Positions 8,135 through 17,059 are shown, counted from the first letter of the stretch. The stretch is 52,912 nucleotides of DNA from Acinetobacter halotolerans (GCF_004208515.1 NZ_SGIM01000017.1:1-52912); one strand, 5' to 3'. Numbers and translations are program-made. The notes: a model not told the origin generated them from the sequence alone.

Positions 8135-9019
8135 CTAAGCATCATTTCCCTGATCAAAATACAGTTCTCCTAAGATCGGCATAAATAATGGAATCACGCC
8201 ACAGTCCTTAATTTCTTCTATAAATTCAGGGATATTCACCTCAGGTAATAACTGCGGTGTCTCATCAATCGGAGTCACCATGCTATCCCAATGGCACGGG
8301 ATAATATATTTTGGCTTGAGCAGTTGCACCACATCTCTGACGTAATTTGGTCGGTATTTACGTCCAATTGCACACAAACACACGATATCCGCCTGCCTCC
8401 CCTGCAATTCCTGTTCAATAAAATCTGCTGAATCAATATGTACCACGCTCAACTGCCCTGTATTAATCCACCAGTTAAAGACTTGTCCATGCTTTAGTTG
8501 ATGAAATTTGGGTGGATAAGGTGGTGGTGTAGTCATGTCTCCAGGTAAGGGCACACGACCAAATAGTGCTTTGCCATGAATCGAAGGCAACCCAACAACT
8601 TGCCATTTACCACATTCAATAATTTCTCGCCCTTTTGTTTCAAGCATTTGCTGTTCAGACAAACCTGCCGAACGTCCATACATTAAACTCGCTTGAGAAC
8701 CAATTAATCGTGCCCCTGTTTGTTTACATACTTCTGGCGCATCCAAAATATGATCATAATGTGCATGTCCAATCAGCACATCATCTGCCTGAGGAATGTA
8801 TTGTTTAACCAATTCTGGATCACTCAGCAAAGGCTGAGTGAGTGTATGCCATAGGTTTGGACGACTAATAAATGGGTCCAAGACTAAAGTTCGATGTTGG
8901 TCCGATAAGATAAAACCTGCTGTGCCTAAATATTTAATTTTTAAATTTTCATTTTTCGCTTCAGCTGGAGAGCAAGCTGCCCATATTGGATCAGGTGTTT
9001 TGAGTAAATATTTCAGCAT
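8135..9019 (-). CDS. MBL-fold metallo-hydrolase (UlaG/RomA-like)
   Basis: 294-aa cytoplasmic metallo-beta-lactamase-fold hydrolase with intact metal site. HAHYDH is at residues 85-90, with later metal-ligand candidates in SIHGK, VHIDSAD and PCHWDS. The overall layout (LGTAGFIL early, PCHWD late) resembles the UlaG / NAPE-PLD / RomA branch that cleaves lactones or phosphodiesters. There is no signal peptide. The start ATG (9017-9019) follows an AAGGGA ribosome-binding site. It converges on dnaK. The substrate is unknown. Unlike the MBL-fold protein at 3366-4229 it keeps all metal ligands. Confidence 0.82.
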   Translation of the reverse strand: MLKYLLKTPDPIWAACSPAEAKNENLKIKYLGTAGFILSDQHRTLVLDPFISRPNLWHTLTQPLLSDPELVKQYIPQADDVLIGHAHYDHILDAPEVCKQTGARLIGSQASLMYGRSAGLSEQQMLETKGREIIECGKWQVVGLPSIHGKALFGRVPLPGDMTTPPPYPPKFHQLKHGQVFNWWINTGQLSVVHIDSADFIEQELQGRQADIVCLCAIGRKYRPNYVRDVVQLLKPKYIIPCHWDSMVTPIDETPQLLPEVNIPEFIEEIKDCGVIPLFMPILGELYFDQGNDA

Positions 9020-9144
9020 TTAGATTCCCTTACATTTTATTTTTACTTATCGACATTTGCTTCATCTATCTAAATATCGCAGCTGTACGCATGTATAACA
9101 AGTGCAATGTTAACGCTCAAGGAGCGGTATCACAGTTCACCAAC

Positions 9145-9171
9145 TTGATAAACACAAACTTTATGTATAAT
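9145..9171 (+). promoter_or_regulatory. Possible promoter of first metzincin gene
   Basis: TTGATA (9145-9150) and a perfect TATAAT (9166-9171), with a short 15-nt spacer. It is about 95 bp ahead of the protease gene. Confidence 0.35.
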
Positions 9172-9263
9172 TCAAAATGTTAAAATGATGATATAAATAA
9201 AAGATGAAAGCTGATCTTGTTATCGCCAAGCCTCTATCAACCTTTATTTTTCAAAAATATTAA

Positions 9264-10172
9264 ATGATACGAATCGTTTTTATATGTCTTACACTCTTTA
9301 TCTTATGGACTGGCTATCAAAGCTACCAGCACCCGCAGCTCAAATTTAACTCACTGTTAGATCGGGTCACCCACCCGTTGGATACGCGTCTTCGCTATCG
9401 TATTGCTGAAGTGGATCCTCGCTTTAAACTCAGTATCGAGCAAGTGAAAGAGATTAGTCAACAAGCCACGCAAATTTGGAAAGATGGCACAGGAAAAGAA
9501 TATTTTGTATATGATCCTGACGCTCAACTGAGTATCCATTTAATTTATGATGAGCGCCAAGTTGAGAGCGAACAACGACGAGAGCATTTGACTGAGCTGA
9601 AAGCGAACCAACAACAATGGCGAGATAAGAAAAAACAGCTTGATCGAATCGAACAAGAAATGATTCAGAACAAACAATCTTTGAACCTAAAACGGCAACA
9701 ACTTGATCAGCAAATTCAACAATACAATCAAGAACAACAAGCTGCTCAACTCAAGCGTTCATCAGCCGCACATCAGCAATACTTTCAACAACGGCAACAA
9801 GCTTTACAACAAAGTGTCGAATTATTAAAACAAGAAATAGCACAATACAACCAAAAAATTAATCATTTAAATCAAAAAGTGGATGAGCTTAACGCACTTG
9901 ATCAACAATTAAACACCTCAGTCAGTCAGTATAAACAACGTTTTCAACCCCATTTATTTCATAAAGGCTTATTTAACGGAAAACAAATTCTCATTTATGA
10001 ACTGGAATCAGAGAATGATCTGAGGTTAACGCTTGCACATGAGTTTGGTCACGCTTTAGGACTAAAACATAGTGATGACCCACATGCCCTCATGCATCCA
10101 ATTATGAAAGATCAAGATGCTGCTCATTTTCGTTTAACACAAGCCGACCTCAATTTATTGTGGGCGCGTTAA
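9264..10172 (+). CDS. Metzincin-type (matrixin-like) zinc metalloprotease, paralogue 1
   Basis: 302-aa putative secreted or membrane-anchored zinc protease. A hydrophobic N-terminus (residues 3-16) is a signal anchor or signal peptide. An N-terminal module (about 43-98, RYRIAEVDPRF to IHLIYDERQ) precedes a Gln-rich coiled coil (about 100-222). The catalytic end (228-302) carries HEFGHALGLKH at 259-269, with zinc ligands His259, His263, His269 and base Glu260. A Met-turn candidate (LMHP, Met277) is eight residues on. The long helical insert between the N-terminal strands and the active-site helix is not typical of M10 domains. It is the first of three tandem paralogues. No clear ribosome-binding site precedes the ATG. 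The substrate is unknown. Confidence 0.8.
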   Translation: MIRIVFICLTLFILWTGYQSYQHPQLKFNSLLDRVTHPLDTRLRYRIAEVDPRFKLSIEQVKEISQQATQIWKDGTGKEYFVYDPDAQLSIHLIYDERQVESEQRREHLTELKANQQQWRDKKKQLDRIEQEMIQNKQSLNLKRQQLDQQIQQYNQEQQAAQLKRSSAAHQQYFQQRQQALQQSVELLKQEIAQYNQKINHLNQKVDELNALDQQLNTSVSQYKQRFQPHLFHKGLFNGKQILIYELESENDLRLTLAHEFGHALGLKHSDDPHALMHPIMKDQDAAHFRLTQADLNLLWAR

Positions 10173-10608
10173 GCTGAACAACGTGTTGTCCGATCAAGAT
10201 AAAAAAGTAATCAAAATTTCGATGAACTATATGCATATCTTTTTTTAACTAAAAGGGCGATACATAGCGGAAATATCAATCGACCGTTCATGTCACAAAT
10301 AAACAATTTTTTGCCCAAAAGTAAAAAACTTTTCAATCATGGCTAATTCTTACAAAAGTTAACAATTTGATCAATTTACAACCATTTGTGCTAAAATTTT
10401 AGTTAAACAAAGCTTAATTCTTTGATATTTTTAGACTTATGATAAAAAAACAACCTATTTTTTTACTTATCTGTTGTGTATATCATTCGATTCATTTTCA
10501 ACTTTACTAGAAAAAAATCACAATTTTTAGCTTTATTTATTAAATAGATAGCACTTTGACCTAGGTAAAAAATTACTCAAGAATAAATTTTATTTTTGGG
10601 GATTTCAC
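10173..10608. other. A/T-rich gap between metzincin genes
   Basis: No credible gene was seen. A possible promoter for the next protease is TTGACC (10556-10561), 17 nt, AAGAAT (10579-10584). A 23-codon frame with a signal-like start at 10440 (MIKKQPIFLL) is too short to call. Confidence 0.4.
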
Positions 10609-11523
10609 ATGCGTGATCAACGTTTAATGATCATTATGGCGACGTGCATATATATGAGCGTGTCCCCTGTTAGCTATGCACAAAACAACTCCCATAACGC
10701 AAGTTCACATATACATCAATCTGTTGAAACACCTCTTTATTATCGTATTGCAGAGATTGACCCAAGATTCAATTTAACTACGCAACAAGTGTTAGAACTC
10801 ACCCAACAAGCTGCAAATATCTGGACGCAAGAAACGGGGAAACAACATTTTATTTATGATCCGCACGCCAAATTTAGCATTCACTTAGTTTATGATGAAC
10901 GTCAACAACAAAGTTCTCACCGTATCCAAGGCTTGAATCAAATCACGCAACAACAAAAACAATGGGAAAATCAGAATCAACAGCTACAACAAGCCAAAGA
11001 TGAAATCGAAAAAACGACACTCTTGCTCGCCAACAAACAAACGCAACTCACCGCCCAATTCCAACAATATAATGCTGATGTACAGCAGTTTAATCAGCAA
11101 CGATCATCATCCAAAAGTTTAGCAAACCAGCTTACGCAACGCCAAAAAGTACTGCAACAGCAGGCTGTGACACTACAACACGACATGCAATTGCATAACC
11201 AAAAAACCCAGCAACTTAATCAGGAGATTAAAACCTTAAATCAGAAAAATCAGCAGCTTGTTGCCGCAGCAAATCAATTTAATCAAGTCTTTCAACCGCG
11301 TCTGTTCCATAAAGGTCATTTTAATGGCAAACAGATTGTTATTTATGAGTTTACGACGTCGGATGATTTACGTTTAACGCTCGCACATGAGTTTGGACAT
11401 GCTTTGGGATTGGCACATACAGATGATCCTAAGTCCCTAATGTATCCCGTCATTCAACAACAGAATCTGCAAAGATTTGCTCTTACGGATTCTGATCGAA
11501 ACTTGGTCAAAGCAATCCACTAA
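10609..11523 (+). CDS. Metzincin-type (matrixin-like) zinc metalloprotease, paralogue 2
   Basis: 304-aa paralogue of the flanking proteases. Unlike copy 1 it has a conventional cleavable signal peptide (residues 1-24, ending SYAQ). The N-terminal module YYRIAEIDPRF to IHLVYDERQ (44-99) is strongly conserved among copies. The Gln-rich coiled coil (about 105-225) has diverged. The catalytic end has FHKGHFNGKQIVIYEF then HEFGHALGLAH at 260-270 (zinc His260, 264, 270; Glu261) and Met278 in LMYP. The start ATG is supported by a GGGG element eight bases upstream. The gaps of about 400 bp between copies suggest separate transcription. The active site looks intact. Confidence 0.82.
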   Translation: MRDQRLMIIMATCIYMSVSPVSYAQNNSHNASSHIHQSVETPLYYRIAEIDPRFNLTTQQVLELTQQAANIWTQETGKQHFIYDPHAKFSIHLVYDERQQQSSHRIQGLNQITQQQKQWENQNQQLQQAKDEIEKTTLLLANKQTQLTAQFQQYNADVQQFNQQRSSSKSLANQLTQRQKVLQQQAVTLQHDMQLHNQKTQQLNQEIKTLNQKNQQLVAAANQFNQVFQPRLFHKGHFNGKQIVIYEFTTSDDLRLTLAHEFGHALGLAHTDDPKSLMYPVIQQQNLQRFALTDSDRNLVKAIH

Positions 11524-11900
11524 GCATAAAATTATATGCTCAGCATTTAACGGTATAACGCGGTGGCCAGTTTTTTTGACAGGAAAAATATTATTTTTAT
11601 GTGATACAGAATGTATTTTATTGGGTAAATCAGACCCATTTTTGTTGATTATCTTTGCCATAATTAAGATTATTCCTAGTCGAGCATAAAAACTAAATAA
11701 TTGTTGCTCCATTATTTTTAGCTCTACCTTCCCTAAAAATAGTGATTTTTAGCTCACTGAAGTATCTACTCTTCTACAGATGTATTTTTTATTTTTCTAA
11801 ACGTATTTTTCAACCCAGTGAATTTTAAATACATTTCATCAAATTGACTAATCATAAAAGCTGATTAAAATACAGCCCTTTTCAAGCTTTATCTCCTGCT
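11524..11900. other. A/T-rich gap between metzincin genes
   Basis: Two short overlapping frames exist here but both run into the protease reading frame and lack a ribosome-binding site. A small hairpin CTAAAAAT / ATTTTTAG lies at 11733-11752. No certain regulatory element was recognised. Confidence 0.4.
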
Positions 11901-12788
11901 ATGCGTTTATGTTCCATCCTATTGGTTGCATGTATTTTCATGCTAACCCAAATCCCTGCCTTTGCTCAAATTTCATCAAATGCCACAACTACTCAGGTTC
12001 GTTATAATACAGAGCAGCCTTTGCGCTACCGTATTGCCCATTTTGATCCACGCTTAAATATCAGCCAACAGCAAATGATTGATTTGAGCAAACAGGCGGC
12101 TGCGATTTGGGAAAAAGACACTGGACAACATTATTTTGTTTATGATCCTGAAGCTGAGTTTTCCATTCATTTAGTCTTTGATCAGCGTCAAATCCGTAGT
12201 ATGAAACGCACCGAGAGTTTGAATCAATTAAAACATGAACAACAAATTTGGCTAAATGAAAATCAACAATTACAACAGCTCAAACAAAACCTCGCTCGCT
12301 CAACAATGCAACTTGAATTGCAGAAAACTGAATATCAAGCACGTGTTGAGAGCCAGCAACAACATACACAGCGACGCTCGATTAAAACCTTATTTACAAC
12401 AAGTCCAAAACAAGAACTTGAACAACTATCTGCACAACTACAAACGCGTATTGATATACATCAGCAACTGGTTCAACAACTTGATCAACAAACCAGAAAA
12501 TCCAAACTGCTCTACCAACATTTAACTCAGTCAATTACTGAATTTAATCAAACGTTTAAACCACAGATTTTGCATAAAGGTCAATTTGAAGGCAACCAAA
12601 TTTTTATTTACGAATTTTCTTCTCTAGATGATTTACGTTTAACCTTAGCACATGAATTTGGTCATGCATTAGGCCTAAAACATACCCACAACCCAAAATC
12701 GTTAATGTATCCAAAAATTAAACAACAACAAGCCAAAGACTTTAGACTGACCGATACTGATTTGGAGCTATTAGGTTATTCTCACTGA
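11901..12788 (+). CDS. Metzincin-type (matrixin-like) zinc metalloprotease, paralogue 3
   Basis: 295-aa third paralogue. Signal peptide about residues 1-22 (ending AFAQ). The N-terminal module LRYRIAHFDPRLN to IHLVFDQRQ spans 41-97. The coiled-coil insert (about 105-215) is slightly shorter than in copies 1 and 2. The catalytic end is ILHKGQFEGNQIFIYEF followed by HEFGHALGLKH at 251-261 (zinc His251, 255, 261; Glu252) and Met269 in LMYP. No good ribosome-binding site precedes the ATG, so the start rests on the signal peptide. All three copies keep the zinc site, which suggests each is functional rather than decaying. Confidence 0.8.
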   Translation: MRLCSILLVACIFMLTQIPAFAQISSNATTTQVRYNTEQPLRYRIAHFDPRLNISQQQMIDLSKQAAAIWEKDTGQHYFVYDPEAEFSIHLVFDQRQIRSMKRTESLNQLKHEQQIWLNENQQLQQLKQNLARSTMQLELQKTEYQARVESQQQHTQRRSIKTLFTTSPKQELEQLSAQLQTRIDIHQQLVQQLDQQTRKSKLLYQHLTQSITEFNQTFKPQILHKGQFEGNQIFIYEFSSLDDLRLTLAHEFGHALGLKHTHNPKSLMYPKIKQQQAKDFRLTDTDLELLGYSH

Positions 12789-12921
12789 GGCTTGATCTAT
12801 CCAAACTCCAGGCCATTTATTAGATGATGTTTTTACAAGATGACAAGAATGGGTCGATTGTTATGATTTATTCATGTTATTGTGATGTGAAAACATCATC
12901 TTAGCCTAAATGGAGATCAGC

Positions 12922-13293
12922 ATGAGTTATTATCATATCTTAATTGAAGTGAATGACCACATCAGTACGATTGAGCAGACTCGTGATATCGAAATCATGG
13001 ATATTCAAAATATCAGTCCTTATCTTCATTCTATTTTGATTCCTTATTTCAATGAGCAAATCGTCGAACTTGAAGATGAAAATATTGCTCATGATGACAT
13101 TCTACATTTAGAAGTAAAGCAGACCTTATTGCCGATTGAGCATTTGATTGAAGAAGAGCAAAAACAATTGCCAAGTGATACTGATGTCACCATCACTGCT
13201 TATGAAATTTTTAATGATCGTGACTTAAGTCAGGATGTGACTGCGGTGATTTTAGATATTCTAGAAGCAGTAAAATTAGACGCTGCACCATAA
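12922..13293 (+). CDS. Small acidic protein of unknown function
   Basis: 123-aa acidic protein that I do not recognise. It is rich in Asp, Glu, Ile and His, with predicted alternating strands and helices, no signal peptide and no membrane segment, so it should be cytoplasmic. The ATG at 12922 has GGAG nine bases upstream; the earlier in-frame ATG (12910) contains that GGAG and is unlikely to be used. It follows the three exported metzincins on the same strand, 133 bp beyond the last, and ends in its own terminator. A link to the proteases is not established. Confidence 0.75.
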   Translation: MSYYHILIEVNDHISTIEQTRDIEIMDIQNISPYLHSILIPYFNEQIVELEDENIAHDDILHLEVKQTLLPIEHLIEEEQKQLPSDTDVTITAYEIFNDRDLSQDVTAVILDILEAVKLDAAP

Positions 13294-13295
13294 AG

Positions 13296-13322
13296 AAAAG
13301 GTCTGCACTGGGCAGACCTTTT
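13296..13322. terminator. Bidirectional terminator
   Basis: Perfect stem AAAAGGTCTGC / GCAGACCTTTT with a 5-nt loop, between the convergent acidic-protein and transglycosylase genes. Confidence 0.88.
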
Positions 13323-13333
13323 CACATCGATAC

Positions 13334-14635
13334 TTACTGCATCATTTTGCGTGCTTGTTCCTGACGGAAAGCGCGCAAAATTTGCTGCCCTGCACGTCCT
13401 GTTGGATTTAACCCTAAACGCGTTTGCTCTTGACGAATCGCTTGACGACTTTTATCGCCTATCAATCCATCTACCGTACCAATGTCATGACCACGTTGAA
13501 TCAAAAACTGTTGAATTTCACGACGTTCCACTCGCGATGTACCTGCATCATCTGTTGGCCAAGCAGTTAAAAATGGTGTTGCTCCACCTAATCGATCTGA
13601 TAAATGTGCAATCGCTAAACCATAACTTTCAGCAGCATTGTAACTATAAATCGCATCAAAGTTTTTAAACACCAAGAACACAGGACCACTCGCACCAGCA
13701 GGTGCAATCAATCCTGCAGGTGTGCTACCTGATAAATTCCCTTGCACCAATGCCCGACCATCGGCACGCGTTACGCCCTGAGCAATCCAACTATTCAGTG
13801 ACTTTTTATTACGACGACTTTCACCAGAGATCGACATACCTTGTGGAACTTTAACCTCAAAGCCCCAAGGCATGCCTGTTTGCCACCCTGCTCGCTTTAA
13901 GAAATTTGCTGTTGATGCCAAAGCATCTGGAATACTGGAAACAAGGTCACGGCGGCCGTCTCCATCAAAATCTACGGCTAAACGCTCATAAGTAGATGGC
14001 ATAAATTGCGTATGACCAAATGCTCCCGCCCATGAACCATAGAGTTGATCTTGGGTGACATCACCGCGCTGTAAGATACGCATGGTCGCAAAAAATTCTC
14101 CACGGAAATAACTCTGGCGACGACCTTCACAACTCAAAGTTCCTAAAGCTTGTAATAAAGGATATTTACCTGAAATATCACCATAATTACTTTCCACACC
14201 CCATACCGCGACCACGGTTTCAGCGGGAACACCATAGGCTTGCTCTACACGTCGCAGCACATCACGATGTTGCGCAAGTTTCTGCTGTCCTGCTTGAACT
14301 CGCTCGTTATCAACTAAACCAGACAAATAATCCCAAATCGGTGTTGAAAACTCAGGTTGATAATTCAATCGATCAATCACCGAATAATCTGCACTCAGAT
14401 TTTGGGTGTAGCGGTCATAATTCGCTCCAGAAACACCTGCCGCTACAGCCGAAGTGCGCAAACCAGCCAGACAGCTCTGAAAATTCTGCGTCGGGGTAAA
14501 ACTGCTGTTATTTGCAGCGCTTGGCGTTGTGGTAGTCGTAGAAACTTTTGCGCCATTAATGATCAGCTCAGCATGGGCACTATAGGATAAGGTCAATAAG
14601 GCAGAGCCTAGAAAAAAAGGGAAATAATGTTTCAT
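13334..14635 (-). CDS. Lytic murein transglycosylase, MltB family, with peptidoglycan-binding domain
   Basis: 433-aa periplasmic lytic transglycosylase that cleaves MurNAc-GlcNAc bonds to form 1,6-anhydro-muropeptides. Signal peptide with AHA/E cleavage near residue 22; no lipobox, so soluble rather than a lipoprotein like E. coli MltB. The catalytic domain has GVESNYG (146-152, Glu148 catalytic) and GAFGHTQFMPSTY (204-216). A C-terminal PG-binding-1 domain (about 370-430) contains GTVDGLIGDKSRQAIR. Its products feed the recycling enzymes encoded nearby (mpl at 17.7 kb, anmK at 50.4 kb). The promoter must lie in or beside the palindrome array immediately upstream. Confidence 0.92.
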   Translation of the reverse strand: MKHYFPFFLGSALLTLSYSAHAELIINGAKVSTTTTTPSAANNSSFTPTQNFQSCLAGLRTSAVAAGVSGANYDRYTQNLSADYSVIDRLNYQPEFSTPIWDYLSGLVDNERVQAGQQKLAQHRDVLRRVEQAYGVPAETVVAVWGVESNYGDISGKYPLLQALGTLSCEGRRQSYFRGEFFATMRILQRGDVTQDQLYGSWAGAFGHTQFMPSTYERLAVDFDGDGRRDLVSSIPDALASTANFLKRAGWQTGMPWGFEVKVPQGMSISGESRRNKKSLNSWIAQGVTRADGRALVQGNLSGSTPAGLIAPAGASGPVFLVFKNFDAIYSYNAAESYGLAIAHLSDRLGGATPFLTAWPTDDAGTSRVERREIQQFLIQRGHDIGTVDGLIGDKSRQAIRQEQTRLGLNPTGRAGQQILRAFRQEQARKMMQ

Positions 14636-15168
14636 GTCTTAACCATAATTTTTGAATTCAAATTTCTTGTTCACCTTAACACGCTCTATCAAGATGTATA
14701 GTTTGGAAACGTAACTTTGAATTCATTCTTCCTCATTTAAATTTAAAGTTCACTTTTTAAATTCAAAACACAGACGCCATTTAAATTTAAAAAAGCTCAA
14801 GCGCCATGTTTTGAATTCAAAATAAGCTTAACTCACCACATCAACTTTGAATTTAAAAACACAACCAGAACGTCGCATCAGTTTTAAATTCAAAAAAAAC
14901 ACTCCTATTTAAATTCATTTTAACAACCCAACCGATGAAATCAGAAGAGGAAATTGCTGATTTATAGCTATTTATTCACCTCAAAACACTTATAGCCCAA
15001 GGAAATAGATACCCACAGGCCCATAATTTAAATTCAAAACAATGATACTCGCCACTTTTAAATTTAAAACTCGATCGTATTTTTAAATTTAAAAACAGCA
15101 TAAGCAGCTTCTCGCGTTTTAAATTCAAATTAACCCGTAGGATTTAAATTCAAAAGTCAAAAATAAAG

Positions 15169-15177
15169 TTATCCACA
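15169..15177 (+). promoter_or_regulatory. DnaA box within palindrome array
   Basis: Exact TTATCCACA. Confidence 0.6.
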
Positions 15178-15258
15178 CCTCGGCGCAAGCTCAACAGTAT
15201 TCATTTTTTAAATTTAAAAGTAATAGGCAATAAAAAAGCGATCCGAAGATCGCTCAAT

Positions 15259-15267
15259 TGTGGATAA
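15259..15267 (-). promoter_or_regulatory. DnaA box within palindrome array
   Basis: TGTGGATAA, the exact complement of TTATCCACA, 90 bp from the other box and in opposite orientation. Confidence 0.6.
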
Positions 15268-15278
15268 ATATTTTAAAT

Positions 15279-16400
15279 TTAAATACTCATTTCTTCCGTC
15301 AAGGCCAACGGCACAGGTAAAATCTGAGCAAGTTGACGACATAAAACAGTTAAATCATCGCGATTATTCGGCATCAGAGTAATATGGCCTAACTTACGAC
15401 CCGCACGTTCAGACTTATTATAAAGATGTAAATGCGCGCCGTTGAGTGCCAAAACGTCTTCTGATCGAGGATGCTGACCAATAATATTGATCATTACCGT
15501 AGGACGAATCACCTCAGTTGAACCTAACGGTAATCCCGCTACTGCACGAATATGGTTTTCAAATTGCGAGCAAATTGCACCTTCAATTGACCAGTGACCA
15601 GAGTTGTGGACACGACATGCCATTTCATTGGCATATAAACCTTGTTCTGTCACAAACAATTCAAGCGTCAATACACCTACATAATTGAGATGATTCAACA
15701 AACGTGTGATGTAGTCTTGTGCAACAGGTTGTAAATCGGTGCTATTTGGCGCAGGAACAATCGAGTGCGACAAAATACCATTGTGATGGTGGTTTTCTGC
15801 CAATGCCCATGTTTTGACATCACCATCTTGACCACGTACCGCAATAATGGATACTTCACGACTGAATTTCACAAAACTTTCAGCGATTAAGCTTTTCGCA
15901 GGTCCAAGCTCAGCCCAAGCTGTATCAATCTGATCTTCTGAACGTAGAACAAATTGACCTTTACCATCGTAGCCACCAGTTACGGTTTTTAAAACGATTG
16001 GCAAACCTAGATCAGTTACTGCTTGTTTTAAGCTGTCTAAGCTATCAACTGCACGATACGGCGCAACAGGAATACCTAATTCATCAAATAAGGATTTTTC
16101 AGCCAAACGATTCTGTGCTGTTGCTAAAGCAAGGCGAGGAGGGTGTAAAGTTTTAGTTTGTGTCAAAACGTCTACATCCGCAACAGGCGTGTTTTCAAAT
16201 TCAAGGCTAAATACATCTGCACTGGCAATAAAATCCTGCAAGGCATGCTCATTTTTACTTGAAAAGACTGGACCTAAAATCGCCGCTGGGCAATCCGTTT
16301 CTGCTTCAAAAAAGCTACATTGAATATTCAGTGGCAGAGCTGCTTGCGCCATCATGCGTCCAAGTTGTCCGCCACCAAAAATACCGATGGTTTTATTCAT
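15279..16400 (-). CDS. purK: N5-carboxyaminoimidazole ribonucleotide synthase PurK
   Basis: 373-aa ATP-grasp enzyme of purine synthesis: AIR + ATP + bicarbonate to N5-CAIR. The N-terminal GIFGGGQLGRMMAQAA motif (residues 5-20) and the ATP-grasp core (KTVTGGYDGKGQ, later YANEMACRVHNSGHW) are intact, and the length is usual. The ATG (16398-16400) is 69 bp downstream of the purE stop, so purE-purK form an operon. Its stop codon lies within the last TTTAAATTTAAA unit of the palindrome array, so the array begins at the end of the reading frame. No conventional terminator was seen beyond the stop. Confidence 0.97.
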   Translation of the reverse strand: MNKTIGIFGGGQLGRMMAQAALPLNIQCSFFEAETDCPAAILGPVFSSKNEHALQDFIASADVFSLEFENTPVADVDVLTQTKTLHPPRLALATAQNRLAEKSLFDELGIPVAPYRAVDSLDSLKQAVTDLGLPIVLKTVTGGYDGKGQFVLRSEDQIDTAWAELGPAKSLIAESFVKFSREVSIIAVRGQDGDVKTWALAENHHHNGILSHSIVPAPNSTDLQPVAQDYITRLLNHLNYVGVLTLELFVTEQGLYANEMACRVHNSGHWSIEGAICSQFENHIRAVAGLPLGSTEVIRPTVMINIIGQHPRSEDVLALNGAHLHLYNKSERAGRKLGHITLMPNNRDDLTVLCRQLAQILPVPLALTEEMSI

Positions 16401-16469
16401 TTATATGACTCTACTTGCTCAGACAAAGTCTTCGCCTTGCATTCGGGCAAAGCGTTGCTTTGCTTATCC

Positions 16470-16982
16470 TCATTCATGACCAGGGATATTTTTGCTCGAC
16501 ACTTTCTCAGTTTGCGCAGTACGGAAATCCGCAACATTTTTTGCGATCTCAGGACGTGTTAAACCCAGAATTTGCGCTGCCATGATGGCTGCATTGGTTG
16601 CACCCGCTTGACCAATCGCCAATGTACCTACTGCAATACCTGCAGGCATTTGTACAATCGAAAGTAATGAATCTACACCATTTAAAATCGAAGATTTAAC
16701 AGGTACACCCAGCACAGGCAAATCAGTTTTTGCTGCACACATTCCTGGTAAATGTGCCGCACCACCAGCACCTGCAATAATCACTTGGATACCACGATCA
16801 CGTGCTGTTTCAGCATATTCAAATAAACGATCTGGTGTACGGTGCGCAGAAACCACTTCAGCTTCAAAAGGCACACCCAATTGTTTGAGCATGTTAGCGG
16901 TATGTTCAAGTGTTGCCCAATCTGATTGAGAACCCATGATAATCCCGACTAAAGGTTGGCTATCTGTTGCGACCGCATTCAT
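16470..16982 (-). CDS. purE: N5-carboxyaminoimidazole ribonucleotide mutase PurE
   Basis: 170-aa class I PurE that converts N5-CAIR to CAIR. The conserved [10 protein letters not shown] motif is at residues 13-22 and the catalytic His47 sits in SAHRTPDR. The glycine-rich [12 protein letters not shown] loop follows. I chose the ATG at 16980-16982 with GGA nine bases upstream, which gives the usual length; the extension to 17039 is not family-like. It leads the purE-purK operon and has a recognisable promoter upstream. Confidence 0.97.
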   Translation of the reverse strand: MNAVATDSQPLVGIIMGSQSDWATLEHTANMLKQLGVPFEAEVVSAHRTPDRLFEYAETARDRGIQVIIAGAGGAAHLPGMCAAKTDLPVLGVPVKSSILNGVDSLLSIVQMPAGIAVGTLAIGQAGATNAAIMAAQILGLTRPEIAKNVADFRTAQTEKVSSKNIPGHE

Positions 16983-17059
16983 TGGCTTTTCCAAAACTTG
17001 ATAAAAAAAGAGGGCAGTGTCTCGACTTACGCCAAACACAAAGGAATAAATTGGCAGAT

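Larger units (their letters stand above)
14651..15283. repeat. Array of sixteen TTTRAATTYAAA palindromes
   Basis: The 643-bp gap between mltB-type gene and purK has no gene. It holds sixteen copies of a 12-bp self-complementary motif TTTRAATTYAAA. Start positions are 14651, 14716*, 14736, 14756, 14780, 14810, 14846, 14883, 14908*, 15027, 15057, 15082, 15118, 15143, 15207 and 15272 (* one mismatch). Start-to-start distances run from 20 to 119 bp, often 20-37. Intervening sequence is not repeated. Two perfect DnaA boxes lie inside. The last copy overlaps the purK stop codon. The same 12-mer recurs exactly at 36526 and 36896 in oriC and the dnaA leader. Function unknown. Confidence 0.85.

Noticed and set aside
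10440..10511. 23-codon signal-peptide-like frame before metzincin copy 2
   Set aside because: Too short, no ribosome-binding site, and the downstream gene has its own complete signal peptide.
11437..11712. Small genes in the gap after the second metzincin, on either strand
   Set aside because: Both frames overlap the protease coding sequence, lack ribosome-binding sites and have no protein-like pattern.
14651..15283. CRISPR array
   Set aside because: Units are 12-bp palindromes with variable spacing (20-119 bp) and no constant spacer length; no cas genes nearby.
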